From assembly GCA_037045045.1 (NCBI GenBank), contig JBAOHL010000004.1, positions 310,001-374,000 of the forward strand: a stretch of 64,000 nt of DNA, given 5' to 3'. The translations under genes and the position numbers were made by a program. The notes below the pieces were generated by a model. The model did no database searches and was not told the origin of the DNA. It saw only the letters and a program-made list of their open reading frames with translations. Shown piece by piece: positions 43,716 through 52,507 of this stretch (its first letter is position 1; each line of letters opens with the position of its first letter). This DNA is from Phosphoribacter sp037045045. GTDB taxonomy: Bacteria > Actinomycetota > Actinomycetes > Actinomycetales > Dermatophilaceae.

Positions 43716-45614
43716 TCAGCCCCGGTGGCGTCCCTGGTATGCCGCGCCGTCGGACTCGGGCGGCGGCGCACCCGCATGCCCGCTGGCGGGGACGGTGCTC
43801 GTGGGCGGCAGCTGCTCGGCGTCTTCGCTCCGACCGCCGCCGCCAGGCTCGCTCGCCGAGCCATCCGGCTCGGACGTCGTCGTGGCCGCCTGACCCGTGG
43901 CCGCGACCGTTGCCGCACCGTCTTCTTGCGGCGACGCGCCGGCTTCGTCCTGCTCATTGCGGGCGTTGTACGCCGACCCACGACGTAGCTCGACGTGCGG
44001 GAGGAACAGCGAGGCGATGAACGCGAGCACGAGGATCGCCGACGCGACGAGGAACACCGTCGACATGGCGTCGGAGAACCCGACGAGGAACGGGCGCGCC
44101 AGCCGAGGGTCGATGCGCTGCAGGAACGAGGAGTCCGACAGCGCGTTGCCGAATCCCGCGGCGGCATCGCCGGCGCGCTGCCCAGCCTTGAGTTGCTCGA
44201 TGAACGCGGCGTTGGCGGCGGTATCGCCCACCGGGTTGCTCAGCGCCGCCTGGAAGTCCGCCCCTGGCGCCAGCGCCCGGAACGCCTCGGCGATCTTGTC
44301 GCGCGCCCCGCTGAAGAGGATGGACAGGAACACCGCGGTGCCCAACGTCCCGCCGATCTGGCGGGTGAATGTCGCCGACGAGGTGGCCACGCCCATGTCG
44401 CGCGGGTTGACGGCATTCTGGATGGCGAGGGTGAGCGGCTGGAAGTTGAAGCCGAGGCCGACCCCGAAGAAGACCATGACGATCATCGACTGCCACAGCG
44501 GGGTGTCGGCCGTGACGTAGTGGAAGGCGAACAGCGACAGGACGAGCAGGGCCGCGCCCATGATCGGGTACCGGCGATAGCGCCCGGTCCGAGAGATCAG
44601 CTGACCTGACAACACCGATCCGACCATGATGCCCACGGTCATCGGCATCAGCTCCAGGCCCGCCTGGGTGGCCGAGGCGCCCTTGACGATCTGCAGGTAC
44701 AGGGGCAGGGCTGCGAGACCGCCGAACATCCCCATGCCGATGAACACCGATCCGATCGACGCCCAGGCAACGGTTCGGTTGGCGAACAGACGCAACGGGA
44801 TGAGGGCCTCGTCGCCCATCGACCTTTCGACCAGCAGCCCGGCGATGAAGCCGATCACGCCGACCGCATAGCACAACAGCGAGGTCACCGAGGTCCAGCC
44901 CCACTCGCGGCCCTGTTCAGCGACGATGAGCAGGGGGACCAGACCGACGGTGAGGAACACCGCACCCCACCAGTCGATTCGGTGGTCGAGTCGGCGGTGC
45001 CGCAGGTGCAGGGTCCGCACGACGACGTACAGGGCGGCCACCGCGATGGGGACGTTGACGAGGAAGACCCACCGCCAACCGGTGACGCCGAAGAGGGTCG
45101 ACTGGCCAGCAAAGAACCCGCCGATGACCGGGCCGAGCACCGAGGAGGTGCCGAAGACGGCGAGGAAGTACCCCTGGTACTTCGCCCGCTCCCGAGGCGG
45201 CACGATGTCCCCGATGATCGCCAGCGCGAGCGAGAAGAGGCCACCGGCGCCCATCCCCTGCACTGCGCGGAAGGCGGCGAGCGAGGGTATCGACCAGGCG
45301 AACGTGCAGGCGGCGGACCCGAGGGTGAAGATCGTGATCGCCGCGAGGAAGAACGGCTTGCGCCCGTAGATGTCCGAAAGCTTCCCGTACAGCGGCGTGA
45401 CGATCGTCGACGTGATGAGGTATGCCGTGGTCACCCACGCCTGCGCCGAGAGCCCCTGCAGGTCGTCGGCGATGACCCTCATGGCCGACGCGACGATGGT
45501 CTGGTCGAGGGCCGCGAGGAACATCCCCATCATCAGGCCCACGAGGATCGTGACGATCTGACGGTGGGTGAGCGGCGCGTCGGATGCGGACCCAACGCTG
45601 GTCTGGGCGGACAT
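43716..45614 (-). CDS. DHA2-family MFS drug exporter (EmrB/QacA type)
   Basis: Drug/proton antiporter with about 14 helices, 632 residues. Motif LAALDQTIVASAMRVIADDL (helix 1), GKLSDIYGRKP (loop 2-3, motif A) and GPVIGGFFAG (motif C) are clear. The C-terminal 80 residues are a hydrophilic Ser/Pro/Glu-rich tail, unusual for the family. ATG at 45614 has CAGGAG upstream. It follows a MarR gene by 28 bases, forming a regulator-pump operon, likely induced by a toxic compound. Confidence 0.93.
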   Translation of the reverse strand: MSAQTSVGSASDAPLTHRQIVTILVGLMMGMFLAALDQTIVASAMRVIADDLQGLSAQAWVTTAYLITSTIVTPLYGKLSDIYGRKPFFLAAITIFTLGSAACTFAWSIPSLAAFRAVQGMGAGGLFSLALAIIGDIVPPRERAKYQGYFLAVFGTSSVLGPVIGGFFAGQSTLFGVTGWRWVFLVNVPIAVAALYVVVRTLHLRHRRLDHRIDWWGAVFLTVGLVPLLIVAEQGREWGWTSVTSLLCYAVGVIGFIAGLLVERSMGDEALIPLRLFANRTVAWASIGSVFIGMGMFGGLAALPLYLQIVKGASATQAGLELMPMTVGIMVGSVLSGQLISRTGRYRRYPIMGAALLVLSLFAFHYVTADTPLWQSMIVMVFFGVGLGFNFQPLTLAIQNAVNPRDMGVATSSATFTRQIGGTLGTAVFLSILFSGARDKIAEAFRALAPGADFQAALSNPVGDTAANAAFIEQLKAGQRAGDAAAGFGNALSDSSFLQRIDPRLARPFLVGFSDAMSTVFLVASAILVLAFIASLFLPHVELRRGSAYNARNEQDEAGASPQEDGAATVAATGQAATTTSEPDGSASEPGGGGRSEDAEQLPPTSTVPASGHAGAPPPESDGAAYQGRHRG

Positions 45615-45642
45615 GGTGCTCCTGAGGAGTGCTGGTCGGAGG

Positions 45643-46104
45643 TCAGCTACGCGGGCGTAGAGCGGACTTGGCGTCTTCGAGGTCGTCGGCGAACCGACGG
45701 ATCTGGCCGACGAACGCCGCGGCGTCGACATCGGTCCAGTCGTGCATGACCCGGCGAAGCCACTGCCCCCGGGTCGCAGTGATCTGGTCGAGAGCAAATC
45801 GGCCGGTCTCGGTGAGGTGGAGGTGGTGGACTCGGCCGTCCTGCGGATCCGCGGTCCTGGTGACGAGCCCGCGCTCGACGAGATGGCTTACCTGACGGCT
45901 CACCGTCGAGACGTCGGCGTGGACGCAACCGGCGAGGTCGGAGACCCGCTGGGGGTCCCGGGCCAAGGCGACCAGCACCGGGAAGTGCGTGTGGTCGACC
46001 CCGGGATACGGCGCCGGGGCGTGTTCGCGCATCGACACGAACAGCTTGACCAGACGGATGAGCTCCGCGCCCAGGCTCTCGGTCGTGCGATCGCTGAGTT
46101 CCAC
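45643..46104 (-). CDS. MarR-family regulator of the MFS exporter
   Basis: A 153-residue winged-helix protein with VSDLAGCVHADVSTVSRQVS (recognition helix) and the DPQDGRVHHLHLTETG wing. I prefer GTG at 46104 (GGGAGG lies six bases upstream) to a TTG at 46137; the window-wide word GTATGCC occupies exactly the space between the ribosome site and this GTG. It probably represses its own operon through sites at 46120-46161. Confidence 0.88.
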   Translation of the reverse strand: MELSDRTTESLGAELIRLVKLFVSMREHAPAPYPGVDHTHFPVLVALARDPQRVSDLAGCVHADVSTVSRQVSHLVERGLVTRTADPQDGRVHHLHLTETGRFALDQITATRGQWLRRVMHDWTDVDAAAFVGQIRRFADDLEDAKSALRPRS

Positions 46105-46119
46105 GGCATACCTCCCGTC

Positions 46120-46161
46120 GTTGCGTGCAACATGCAACTATCACACGAATAGTTGCGTGCA
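46120..46161. promoter_or_regulatory. Probable MarR operator with paired GTTGCGTGCA sites
   Basis: GTTGCGTGCA occurs at 46120-46129 and again at 46152-46161, 32 bases (about three helical turns) apart, and an inverted CATGCAAC copy lies at 46131-46138. The AT-rich middle (46139-46151) could hold the promoter -10. Such paired sites 16-60 bases before a marR start usually mean autorepression. Confidence 0.65.
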
Positions 46162-46203
46162 CCAAACAACGAGGGCGCTCGGGGCGGAGCCGACCAGACC
46201 ACA

Positions 46204-46424
46204 ACCTGGCCCCCGGGGTCAGTGTCAGTCGGGGCGGCCGGGGCTCGCCGGGTCCACGAACAACACTTGACCCCCGGGGTCAGTGTCAGTCGGGGCGGCC
46301 CAGGCTCGCCGGGTCCACGAACAACACCTGGCCCCCGGGGTCAGTGTCAGTCGGGGCGGCCGGGGCTCGCCGGGTCCACGAACAACACTTGGCCCCCGGG
46401 GTCAGTGTCAGTCGGGGCGGCCCA
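46204..46424. repeat. 61-bp tandem repeat, three full copies and a partial fourth
   Basis: Units begin at 46204, 46265, 46326 and 46387, exactly 61 bp apart. Each starts ACCTGGCCCC or ACTTGNCCCC, has a CCCCCGGGGTCAGTGTCAG core and ends GGGTCCACGAACAAC; copies 1/3 and 2/4 are alike, so doubling of a 122-bp pair is likely. A degenerate half-unit (CACAACCGTGCCCTGGGGTC) follows to about 46455. It fills the gap between the MarR operator and the 2TM gene (482 bases), leaving no obvious gene. It shares a CACAACC plus CCCC-GGGG core with the 104-bp array at 54.6 kb. Confidence 0.9.
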
Positions 46425-46586
46425 ACCTGACCAGACCACAACCGTGCCCTGGGGTCGATTTCGGTCGAGGAGACCCGGGTCGGCCCAGATGTCGCCGAGA
46501 TGGCCGAATGTCGCCGAGATGTCACCGGCGCAGCCGCGACCCATGTCAAGCTGGAGCGGCACGGCGCCGACAGTGAGGACCCGACC

Positions 46587-47027
46587 ATGGCCGCTGACCG
46601 CATCGACGACCCCGGCCGCGAGGGTGGTTCACCCGCCTCGTACGAAGCGGATCTGCGCCGCCGGGCCAACAAGCGAGTCAAGGCCCGCGAGGAGTTCCGC
46701 CAGCACGTGAGCGCCTTCGTCATCGTCAACGCCATGCTCGTGGGCATCTGGGCGGTGACGAGTCGGGGTTACTTCTGGCCGGTGTGGCCGATGCTGGGCT
46801 GGGGAGTCGGCGTCGCGTTCCATGCCATCTCACTGCGCTCGATCGACCCGGGGCCGACGATCCACCGGATCGACGCCGAGATGGAGCGGCTGCGCGAGTT
46901 GGACCGCCGTCGCGGCCAAGGTCCTGCGCTCCCTCCGGCGAACCCACACCCGCCGTTCTCGGCCCCTGCGGACCCCCCCACCTGGCCGACCCCACCCGCG
47001 GGCCCCGACCCGCAGGACCACCGCTAG
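46587..47027 (+). CDS. 2TM-domain protein
   Basis: A 146-residue protein with a basic coiled segment (LRRRANKRVKAREEFRQH), two hydrophobic helices (VSAFVIVNAMLVGIWAV and FWPVWPMLGWGVGVAFHAI) and a Pro-rich tail. This is the 2TM family layout, in which two helices sit next to a basic patch; some members join histidine-kinase systems, but no kinase is near. ATG at 46587 was preferred because the upstream frame is not conserved-looking. Confidence 0.8.
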   Translation: MAADRIDDPGREGGSPASYEADLRRRANKRVKAREEFRQHVSAFVIVNAMLVGIWAVTSRGYFWPVWPMLGWGVGVAFHAISLRSIDPGPTIHRIDAEMERLRELDRRRGQGPALPPANPHPPFSAPADPPTWPTPPAGPDPQDHR

Positions 47028-47042
47028 GACGACCGGCCGACG

Positions 47043-47894
47043 CTACGGCGTCATCGGCAGCTGTTCGAGGACCGAGCGGGCGATCGCCTCGTCGCCGGCG
47101 ACGGTGTAGTGCAGGTCCTCGACCGACCGTCGACCGGCAGCCCGGCGGGTGAGCGCCTCCGTACTCAGGGTGATCGTCGTCGTCGGCCCCTCGACGTGGG
47201 GCTTGGCCGTCCCGCTGAACAACACCTCCGGCGCCGGCTGACCGTCAGGTCCGTCGACCACGCGCACGCCCACCCGGGCGACGACGGGACCCGTGCAGTC
47301 GATGATGACCGTGTGATCGACCGGAACACCTGCCCTGGTGGCCACGAGTGCCGGTAAGGCGTCGACGACCCCGGAAAGGAACGTCGCAGCGGCCGCCGAG
47401 TCGAGATTTCCCGGACGCCCAAGGGCGGTGCGGATGTCCTGTTCGTGGCACCAGACGTCCTTGATCCGCAGGGCGACCAGGGCCACCGCCGAGCGCGGGC
47501 CGAGGGGACTGTCGATGACTGCCGCGGGATCCAGGGCGGGGTCCCGCAGATGCGCCAGGCGCAACCGCAGGACGTCGGCAAGCTCCTTGACGACGTCGGC
47601 GCCCTCCCGATCGCGCCGGGCCGCCACGCCCATCTCCATGATCCGACCGAACCGGTTGCGCACGTGCGGGACGTCCGACAGGTCGAGTTGCTCGACCGGG
47701 GCACCCTCCAGCCAGCACTCCACCGAGGCCACGTGGCTGATCTGGTCCTGGACGCTCCACCCGGGGCAATCGGTGGCCTTGGCGAAGTCCGCCGGCGTGC
47801 ACGTCGACCCGAGATCCACGACGGCCTGCACGGTGCGGGCGAACGCCTCGACCAAGGCCGCCAGCTCGGTGGGGGCGGGGGGGTGCACGGGCAT
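47043..47894 (-). CDS. Maleylpyruvate isomerase / mycothiol-dependent DinB family protein
   Basis: A 283-residue DinB-fold protein (TIGR03083 type). The N-terminal metal-site histidine is in DQISHVASVE and a second one in KDVWCHEQDIR. These are spaced as in mycothiol-dependent metalloenzymes, which suggests an actinobacterial host. The substrate is unknown. Convergent with the 2TM gene and divergent from the CopD-CtaG gene, 26 bases away. Confidence 0.87.
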   Translation of the reverse strand: MPVHPPAPTELAALVEAFARTVQAVVDLGSTCTPADFAKATDCPGWSVQDQISHVASVECWLEGAPVEQLDLSDVPHVRNRFGRIMEMGVAARRDREGADVVKELADVLRLRLAHLRDPALDPAAVIDSPLGPRSAVALVALRIKDVWCHEQDIRTALGRPGNLDSAAAATFLSGVVDALPALVATRAGVPVDHTVIIDCTGPVVARVGVRVVDGPDGQPAPEVLFSGTAKPHVEGPTTTITLSTEALTRRAAGRRSVEDLHYTVAGDEAIARSVLEQLPMTP

Positions 47895-47920
47895 GAACCC
47901 ACTGTACTTACGCTGGGAGC

Positions 47921-49927
47921 ATGCCGCCCGGCCACGCCGACCGCACCGTCCCCCGTACCGTCTCGCTGACCATCCTCGCCACGCTGGCTCTCGGCGTCGT
48001 CGCCGTCGCCGTCGGCGGGGCCGCCGATCCGGGGGTCGAGGGAGTCTCCGACCCGGGAGCCCTCGTCCGCTGGGGTCTGCCCCTGGTGCGAGCGGTCCAC
48101 GACCTCGCCGCCGCGACGACGATCGGGTTGTTGTTCCTCGCCGCCGTCGCGGTCCCGGACCGCGCTCGCCCGGCCGTCGACCGGGCTCGTCGGATCGCGC
48201 TGCGCACCGGAATCGTCTGGGTCCTCGCCGGCGTCGTCGGCGTCGTCCTCGGTTTCGCCGACGCGGCCGGCACCCCGATCGGCGCGCCCGGCTTCGGCCA
48301 ACAGTTCCAGGCCTTCGTCTGGTCGCTGGAACCGCTGCGCGAGGGTCTGATCAGCGCCTTCGTCGCCGCCATCGCGGTGGCCATTGCCGCGTCCGGATCG
48401 AGCCGACGGGCCATCGCGTGGGCCGGTGGTTTCGCCGTCTTCGCGTTGCTCCCCCTGGCCCTCGCCGGCCACGCGGCGAGCACCGCGGAACACGAGACCG
48501 CGGTCAATACCCTCGCCTTCCACCTCGTCGCGGTGGTCCTGTGGGTGGGTGGCCTGGCCGCCATCGTCATCCTGCGCTCGAACCTGGCCCGCTGGCTTCC
48601 GGTCGTCGTCGAGCGCTACTCCACCGTCGCGCTGTGGTGTTTCCTCGCCGTCGGGCTCTCGGGTCTGGTCAACGCGACGGTGCGGCTGGGATCCTTCGCG
48701 GACCTCGGCACGGCATACGGAGCACTCATCCTGGCCAAGGTCGTGGCCTTTGTCGCCCTCGGCGCGCTGGGCCTGGCCCAACGCCGCCGGGTCGTCGCCC
48801 GCCTGCGCACCGACCCCGGCTCGCGCACCGCCTTCGCCCGGCTCGTCCTCGTCGAACTCGCCGTCATGGGCGCCGCCGTCGGCATCGCCACCGCGCTGGC
48901 CCGGTCCGCCAACCCGGACCTCGTGCGCCCCCCGGCCGCGACGATGGCCGAGGCGCTGACGAACTACCCGATGCCCCCGGCGCCCATCGGCACGACCTGG
49001 CTCACCGCGTGGCGTTGGGACTACCTCTGGGGCACCGTCGCCGTCGTCGCGATCGCCCTGTACGTCGGCGCCGTGTCGCGGCTGCACCGCCGGCACGACC
49101 GGTGGCCCCTCGGGCGGACCGTCCTCTGGGTCCTCGGCTGGCTGGTGTTCATCTGGTCGACCTGCGGCGCGCCGGGGATCTATGGGCGGGTTTCCTTCTC
49201 CTGGCACATGATCAGCCACATGAGCATCGCCATGGTCGTGCCGATCATGCTCGTGCTCGCCGCACCGCTCACTCTCGTGCTGCGGGTGCAGGCGCACCGC
49301 AAGGACGGCACCCTCGGGCCCCGGGAAATCCTCCTCGGGTTGGTCCATTCCCGATACCTCTCGGTGATGGCCAACCCCGTCGTCGCCGCGGCACTGTTCT
49401 TCGTGAGCATGGTCGTCTTCTACTACTCCGACCTCTTCGAACTGGCCCTGACGACCCACACCGGGCATGTCTTCATGGTCGTGCACTTCCTGCTGTCCGG
49501 GTACCTCTTCGCCATGGTCCTCGTCGGCGTCGACCCCGGCCCGCGCAAGTGGCCCCCGTGGGCTCGGCTCGTCGTGCTCTTCGCGACCATCTCCTTCCAC
49601 GCCTTCTTCGGGGTGGCGCTCCAAGAGGGCACGACATTGCTGGCCGGCGACACCTTCCGCGCCATGGCCGTCCCGTGGGTGCCGGACCTACTGATCGATC
49701 AGCGCCTCGGCGGCTCGATCGCGTGGGGCATCGGCGAGTTCCCCTCACTCGTGCTTGCCCTGTTGGTTACCTTGGCCTGGGTCCGCTACGACGCTCACGA
49801 GTCCAAGCGCCTGGACCGTCAGGCCGCGCGCGACGGGGACGCCGAGCTCACGGCATACAACGCTCGCCTCGCCGCCATCGCCCAGCACGACCGGCAGGTG
49901 ACCGGCGCGAGTCGTGACGGCGACTGA
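47921..49927 (+). CDS. CopD-CtaG fusion: copper-resistance and cytochrome c oxidase assembly protein
   Basis: A 668-residue membrane protein of two joined domains. The N-terminal half (residues 1-310) is CopD-like, with about nine helices and the LAGHAASTAEHE motif; the C-terminal half is CtaG (caa3_CtaG family), with SWHMISHMSIAMVVP and HTGHVFMVVHFLLSGYLF, whose histidines can bind copper. The fusion is common in actinobacteria and helps load the Cu centre of cytochrome c oxidase. ATG at 47921. The gene lies alone. Confidence 0.93.
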   Translation: MPPGHADRTVPRTVSLTILATLALGVVAVAVGGAADPGVEGVSDPGALVRWGLPLVRAVHDLAAATTIGLLFLAAVAVPDRARPAVDRARRIALRTGIVWVLAGVVGVVLGFADAAGTPIGAPGFGQQFQAFVWSLEPLREGLISAFVAAIAVAIAASGSSRRAIAWAGGFAVFALLPLALAGHAASTAEHETAVNTLAFHLVAVVLWVGGLAAIVILRSNLARWLPVVVERYSTVALWCFLAVGLSGLVNATVRLGSFADLGTAYGALILAKVVAFVALGALGLAQRRRVVARLRTDPGSRTAFARLVLVELAVMGAAVGIATALARSANPDLVRPPAATMAEALTNYPMPPAPIGTTWLTAWRWDYLWGTVAVVAIALYVGAVSRLHRRHDRWPLGRTVLWVLGWLVFIWSTCGAPGIYGRVSFSWHMISHMSIAMVVPIMLVLAAPLTLVLRVQAHRKDGTLGPREILLGLVHSRYLSVMANPVVAAALFFVSMVVFYYSDLFELALTTHTGHVFMVVHFLLSGYLFAMVLVGVDPGPRKWPPWARLVVLFATISFHAFFGVALQEGTTLLAGDTFRAMAVPWVPDLLIDQRLGGSIAWGIGEFPSLVLALLVTLAWVRYDAHESKRLDRQAARDGDAELTAYNARLAAIAQHDRQVTGASRDGD

Positions 49928-50107
49928 TCGCTCCGATGCCGACCCTCGGCCGGTATGCCGCGCGGATGCGCATCGGTCGTCTCGCCAGCACGAGCCTCGG
50001 CGAGGCGCCCAGCGGCGGCTCGACCGGCGCTTCGAGGCGAGACCGTGGCAATACCGACGCCGCACGTCAGGGATGATCGTCGGCATGTCCGATGCGCAGA
50101 GTGCCCG

Positions 50108-50914
50108 ATGAGGATCGCGATCGTCCAGCTCGCCTACGACGACGACGAGCCCATGGACCGACGGGTCGAGCGAGTCGCCGCGATGATCGGCGACCTCGCC
50201 GGTCACGACCTCGTCGTGCTGCCCGAGCTCTGGGGTGCCGGCGGGTTCGCCTACCGCGGGTGGGAGGAGCGGGCGCAACCCGTCGACGGGCCCATCGCGC
50301 AATCCATGGCCAAGGCCGCCCGGGACGCCGGAGTGCTCCTGCACGCCGGCTCCATCGTCGAACGCAGCGACCACCCCGGCGCCGAAGGCAAGTACCTGTG
50401 GAACACCTCGCTCGTCTTCGCCCCGGACGGGACGCTTGTCGCGGCATACCGCAAGATCCACCGGTTCGGCTTCGGTCAGGGCGAACCGCGCCTCATGGAC
50501 GCCGGCCTGGACGTCGTCGTCGTCGACCTCGAGACGCGCTCCGGGGAGCGCTTCCGGGCCGGCCTGTCGACGTGCTACGACCTGCGTTTCCCCGAGCTGT
50601 ACCGGCGCCAGGTCGACGCGGGGGCCGAGGTGTTCCTCGTCCCGTCGGCGTGGCCGGCCGCGCGAGTGGTCAACTGGAGCCTGTTCACCCGGGCCAGAGC
50701 AGTCGAGGACCAGTGCGTCCTCGTCGGCGCAAACACCGCCGGGACCCACGCCGGGACGGAGATGGGCGGGCAGTCCTGCCTCGTCCTGCCGACCGGCGAG
50801 CTGCTCGCTCTCGCGGGCGAGTCCGAACAGGTGCTCTCGGTGGATGTCGACCTCGGTGTGGTCGCGGCCACTCGCGAGGCCTTCCCGGTGCTCAAGGACC
50901 GGCGGCTGCACTGA
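50108..50914 (+). CDS. Nitrilase-superfamily carbon-nitrogen hydrolase
   Basis: A 268-residue amidase with the E-K-C triad: Glu in VVLPELWGAG (about 40), Lys in AAYRKIHRFGF (about 116) and Cys in LSTCYDLRFPELYR (about 156). Resembles the omega-amidase/NIT subgroup, acting on small dicarboxylate amides; the exact substrate is open. ATG at 50108 was chosen because it begins the nitrilase fold (MRIAIVQLAY). Confidence 0.9.
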   Translation: MRIAIVQLAYDDDEPMDRRVERVAAMIGDLAGHDLVVLPELWGAGGFAYRGWEERAQPVDGPIAQSMAKAARDAGVLLHAGSIVERSDHPGAEGKYLWNTSLVFAPDGTLVAAYRKIHRFGFGQGEPRLMDAGLDVVVVDLETRSGERFRAGLSTCYDLRFPELYRRQVDAGAEVFLVPSAWPAARVVNWSLFTRARAVEDQCVLVGANTAGTHAGTEMGGQSCLVLPTGELLALAGESEQVLSVDVDLGVVAATREAFPVLKDRRLH

Positions 50915-50982
50915 ACCGCGTTCGCGCGATCCGATTCGACGTGGCCCACCCGACGGGCTGTGGCGTGTGGCACAGTGACCGG

Positions 50983-52347
50983 GTGAGCAGGCCCTCCCCC
51001 GAGCCCCGCTCGGCCGCAGCCGTGGCCGCCGCGACACCGGGCGACCGGGACCGGTGGGCCGACACGCTGCGCGTCGGGTCGCTGCTCGTCGTCATCCTCG
51101 GGCACTGGCTCATGGTGGCCGTGCTGCCCGACGGGCAGGTGAGCAATGCCCTGAAGATCGTGCCGGCGTTGCAGCCGCTGACCTGGGTCCTGCAGGTGAT
51201 GCCGCTGTTCTTCCTCGTCGGCGGGGTGGCCCACGCGCACACCCTCGAGTCGTCCGAACGGCGCGGGGGCACCCGGCACGGGCGGTATGCCGCGTTCGTC
51301 CGCGCCCGGGCCGCCCGTCTCCTGCGGCCCACGCTTGTCTTCCTCGGGGTGTGGGTGGTCCTCGGGGTTCTCGCCGACCGGCTAGGTCTGACGCGCGGCT
51401 CGCAGTCCCGCTTGGTCACCGAGGCCCTCGTCATGGTGCCGCAGTTGTTGTGGTTCGTCGGGATCTACCTCGGGGTAGCCGCGTTCGCGCCGGCGATGTG
51501 GCGGGCCCACCGGCGGTGGGGGCTGTGGGTCGCCGCCGCCCTCGTCGCGGGCGCCTGCCTCGTGGACCTTGTGCGATTCGGCGGCGGACCGGGCCTGGTG
51601 GGCAACCTCAACTTCGCCCTCGTGTGGCTCGCGGTGCACCAGCTGGGGTTCGCCTGGCGAGACGGTCGTCTCACCGATCGAATCGCCTGGCTGTTGCTCG
51701 GGGGCGGCGCGGTCGGCCTGGGTCTGGCCGTCACCGTCGGGCCCTACCCGACCTCGATGGTCGGCCTGCCGGGCGACGAGATATCGAACATGGCGCCGCC
51801 CACGGTGGCCCTGCTGGCCCAGTCGCTGGCCCTCGTCGGCGTGGCGGCGCTCGCCCGCCGGCCCATGGCCAGAGTGCTCGAACGCCCGCGGATGTGGCGA
51901 GTGGTGGTGACCGCAGGGGCCTTCGCCATGACGGCCTTCCTCTGGCACCTCACCGCCCTGCTGCTCACGCTGCTGACTGCCCGGGTCCTCGGGCTCGACC
52001 TCCCCCAGGTGGGGTCGACCACGTGGTGGTGGACCCGGCCCCTGTGGTTCGCCGTGCTCGCCGTCCCGACCGCGGCGCTCGTCGCCGTGTTCGTCCGGTT
52101 CGACCGCGGTCCCCGCACCGCCTCCGGTGGGCTGGCCGAGGCCCGCGCGTGGGTCGACCCACTGGCCGCGATCGCCGCCGGGGTGCTCTTCTTCGGCATC
52201 CTCATGGTGTCGATCGTCGGCGTGGACCTGTTGGGCAACCGCCCCCAGTTCTTCCTCGTCGGCGACGTCCCGCCATGGGTGGCCTTTGCCGTCCTGCTCG
52301 TCGGGCTCGGACTGCTGCGTGCCGCCCGGCCCCGAACGGCGCGCTGA
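50983..52347 (+). CDS. Membrane acyltransferase (acyltransferase 3, OafA-like)
   Basis: A 454-residue protein with about ten helices. The first helix region LRVGSLLVVILGHWLMV has the conserved histidine, and RARAARLLRPTLVF is the Arg-rich loop seen in acyltransferase 3. Likely transfers an acyl or acetyl group to an envelope sugar. GTG at 50983. It follows the hydrolase by 68 bases and may be co-transcribed; no link between them is evident. Confidence 0.87.
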   Translation: MSRPSPEPRSAAAVAAATPGDRDRWADTLRVGSLLVVILGHWLMVAVLPDGQVSNALKIVPALQPLTWVLQVMPLFFLVGGVAHAHTLESSERRGGTRHGRYAAFVRARAARLLRPTLVFLGVWVVLGVLADRLGLTRGSQSRLVTEALVMVPQLLWFVGIYLGVAAFAPAMWRAHRRWGLWVAAALVAGACLVDLVRFGGGPGLVGNLNFALVWLAVHQLGFAWRDGRLTDRIAWLLLGGGAVGLGLAVTVGPYPTSMVGLPGDEISNMAPPTVALLAQSLALVGVAALARRPMARVLERPRMWRVVVTAGAFAMTAFLWHLTALLLTLLTARVLGLDLPQVGSTTWWWTRPLWFAVLAVPTAALVAVFVRFDRGPRTASGGLAEARAWVDPLAAIAAGVLFFGILMVSIVGVDLLGNRPQFFLVGDVPPWVAFAVLLVGLGLLRAARPRTAR

Positions 52348-52507
52348 ACTCGATCCGCGCCGAGACGCGGACCCTACTGTCGGTCCCGGTACCGGGCACT
52401 ACGACCGGTCGGCGGACAGCTCCGGACGGCCGGCATACCCCGCGGGAAGGCCAGCCGGCCGCCTGACCGAGAGCCGCCCATTCGGCCCCGGTCAGTCGGG
52501 GCTCAAC

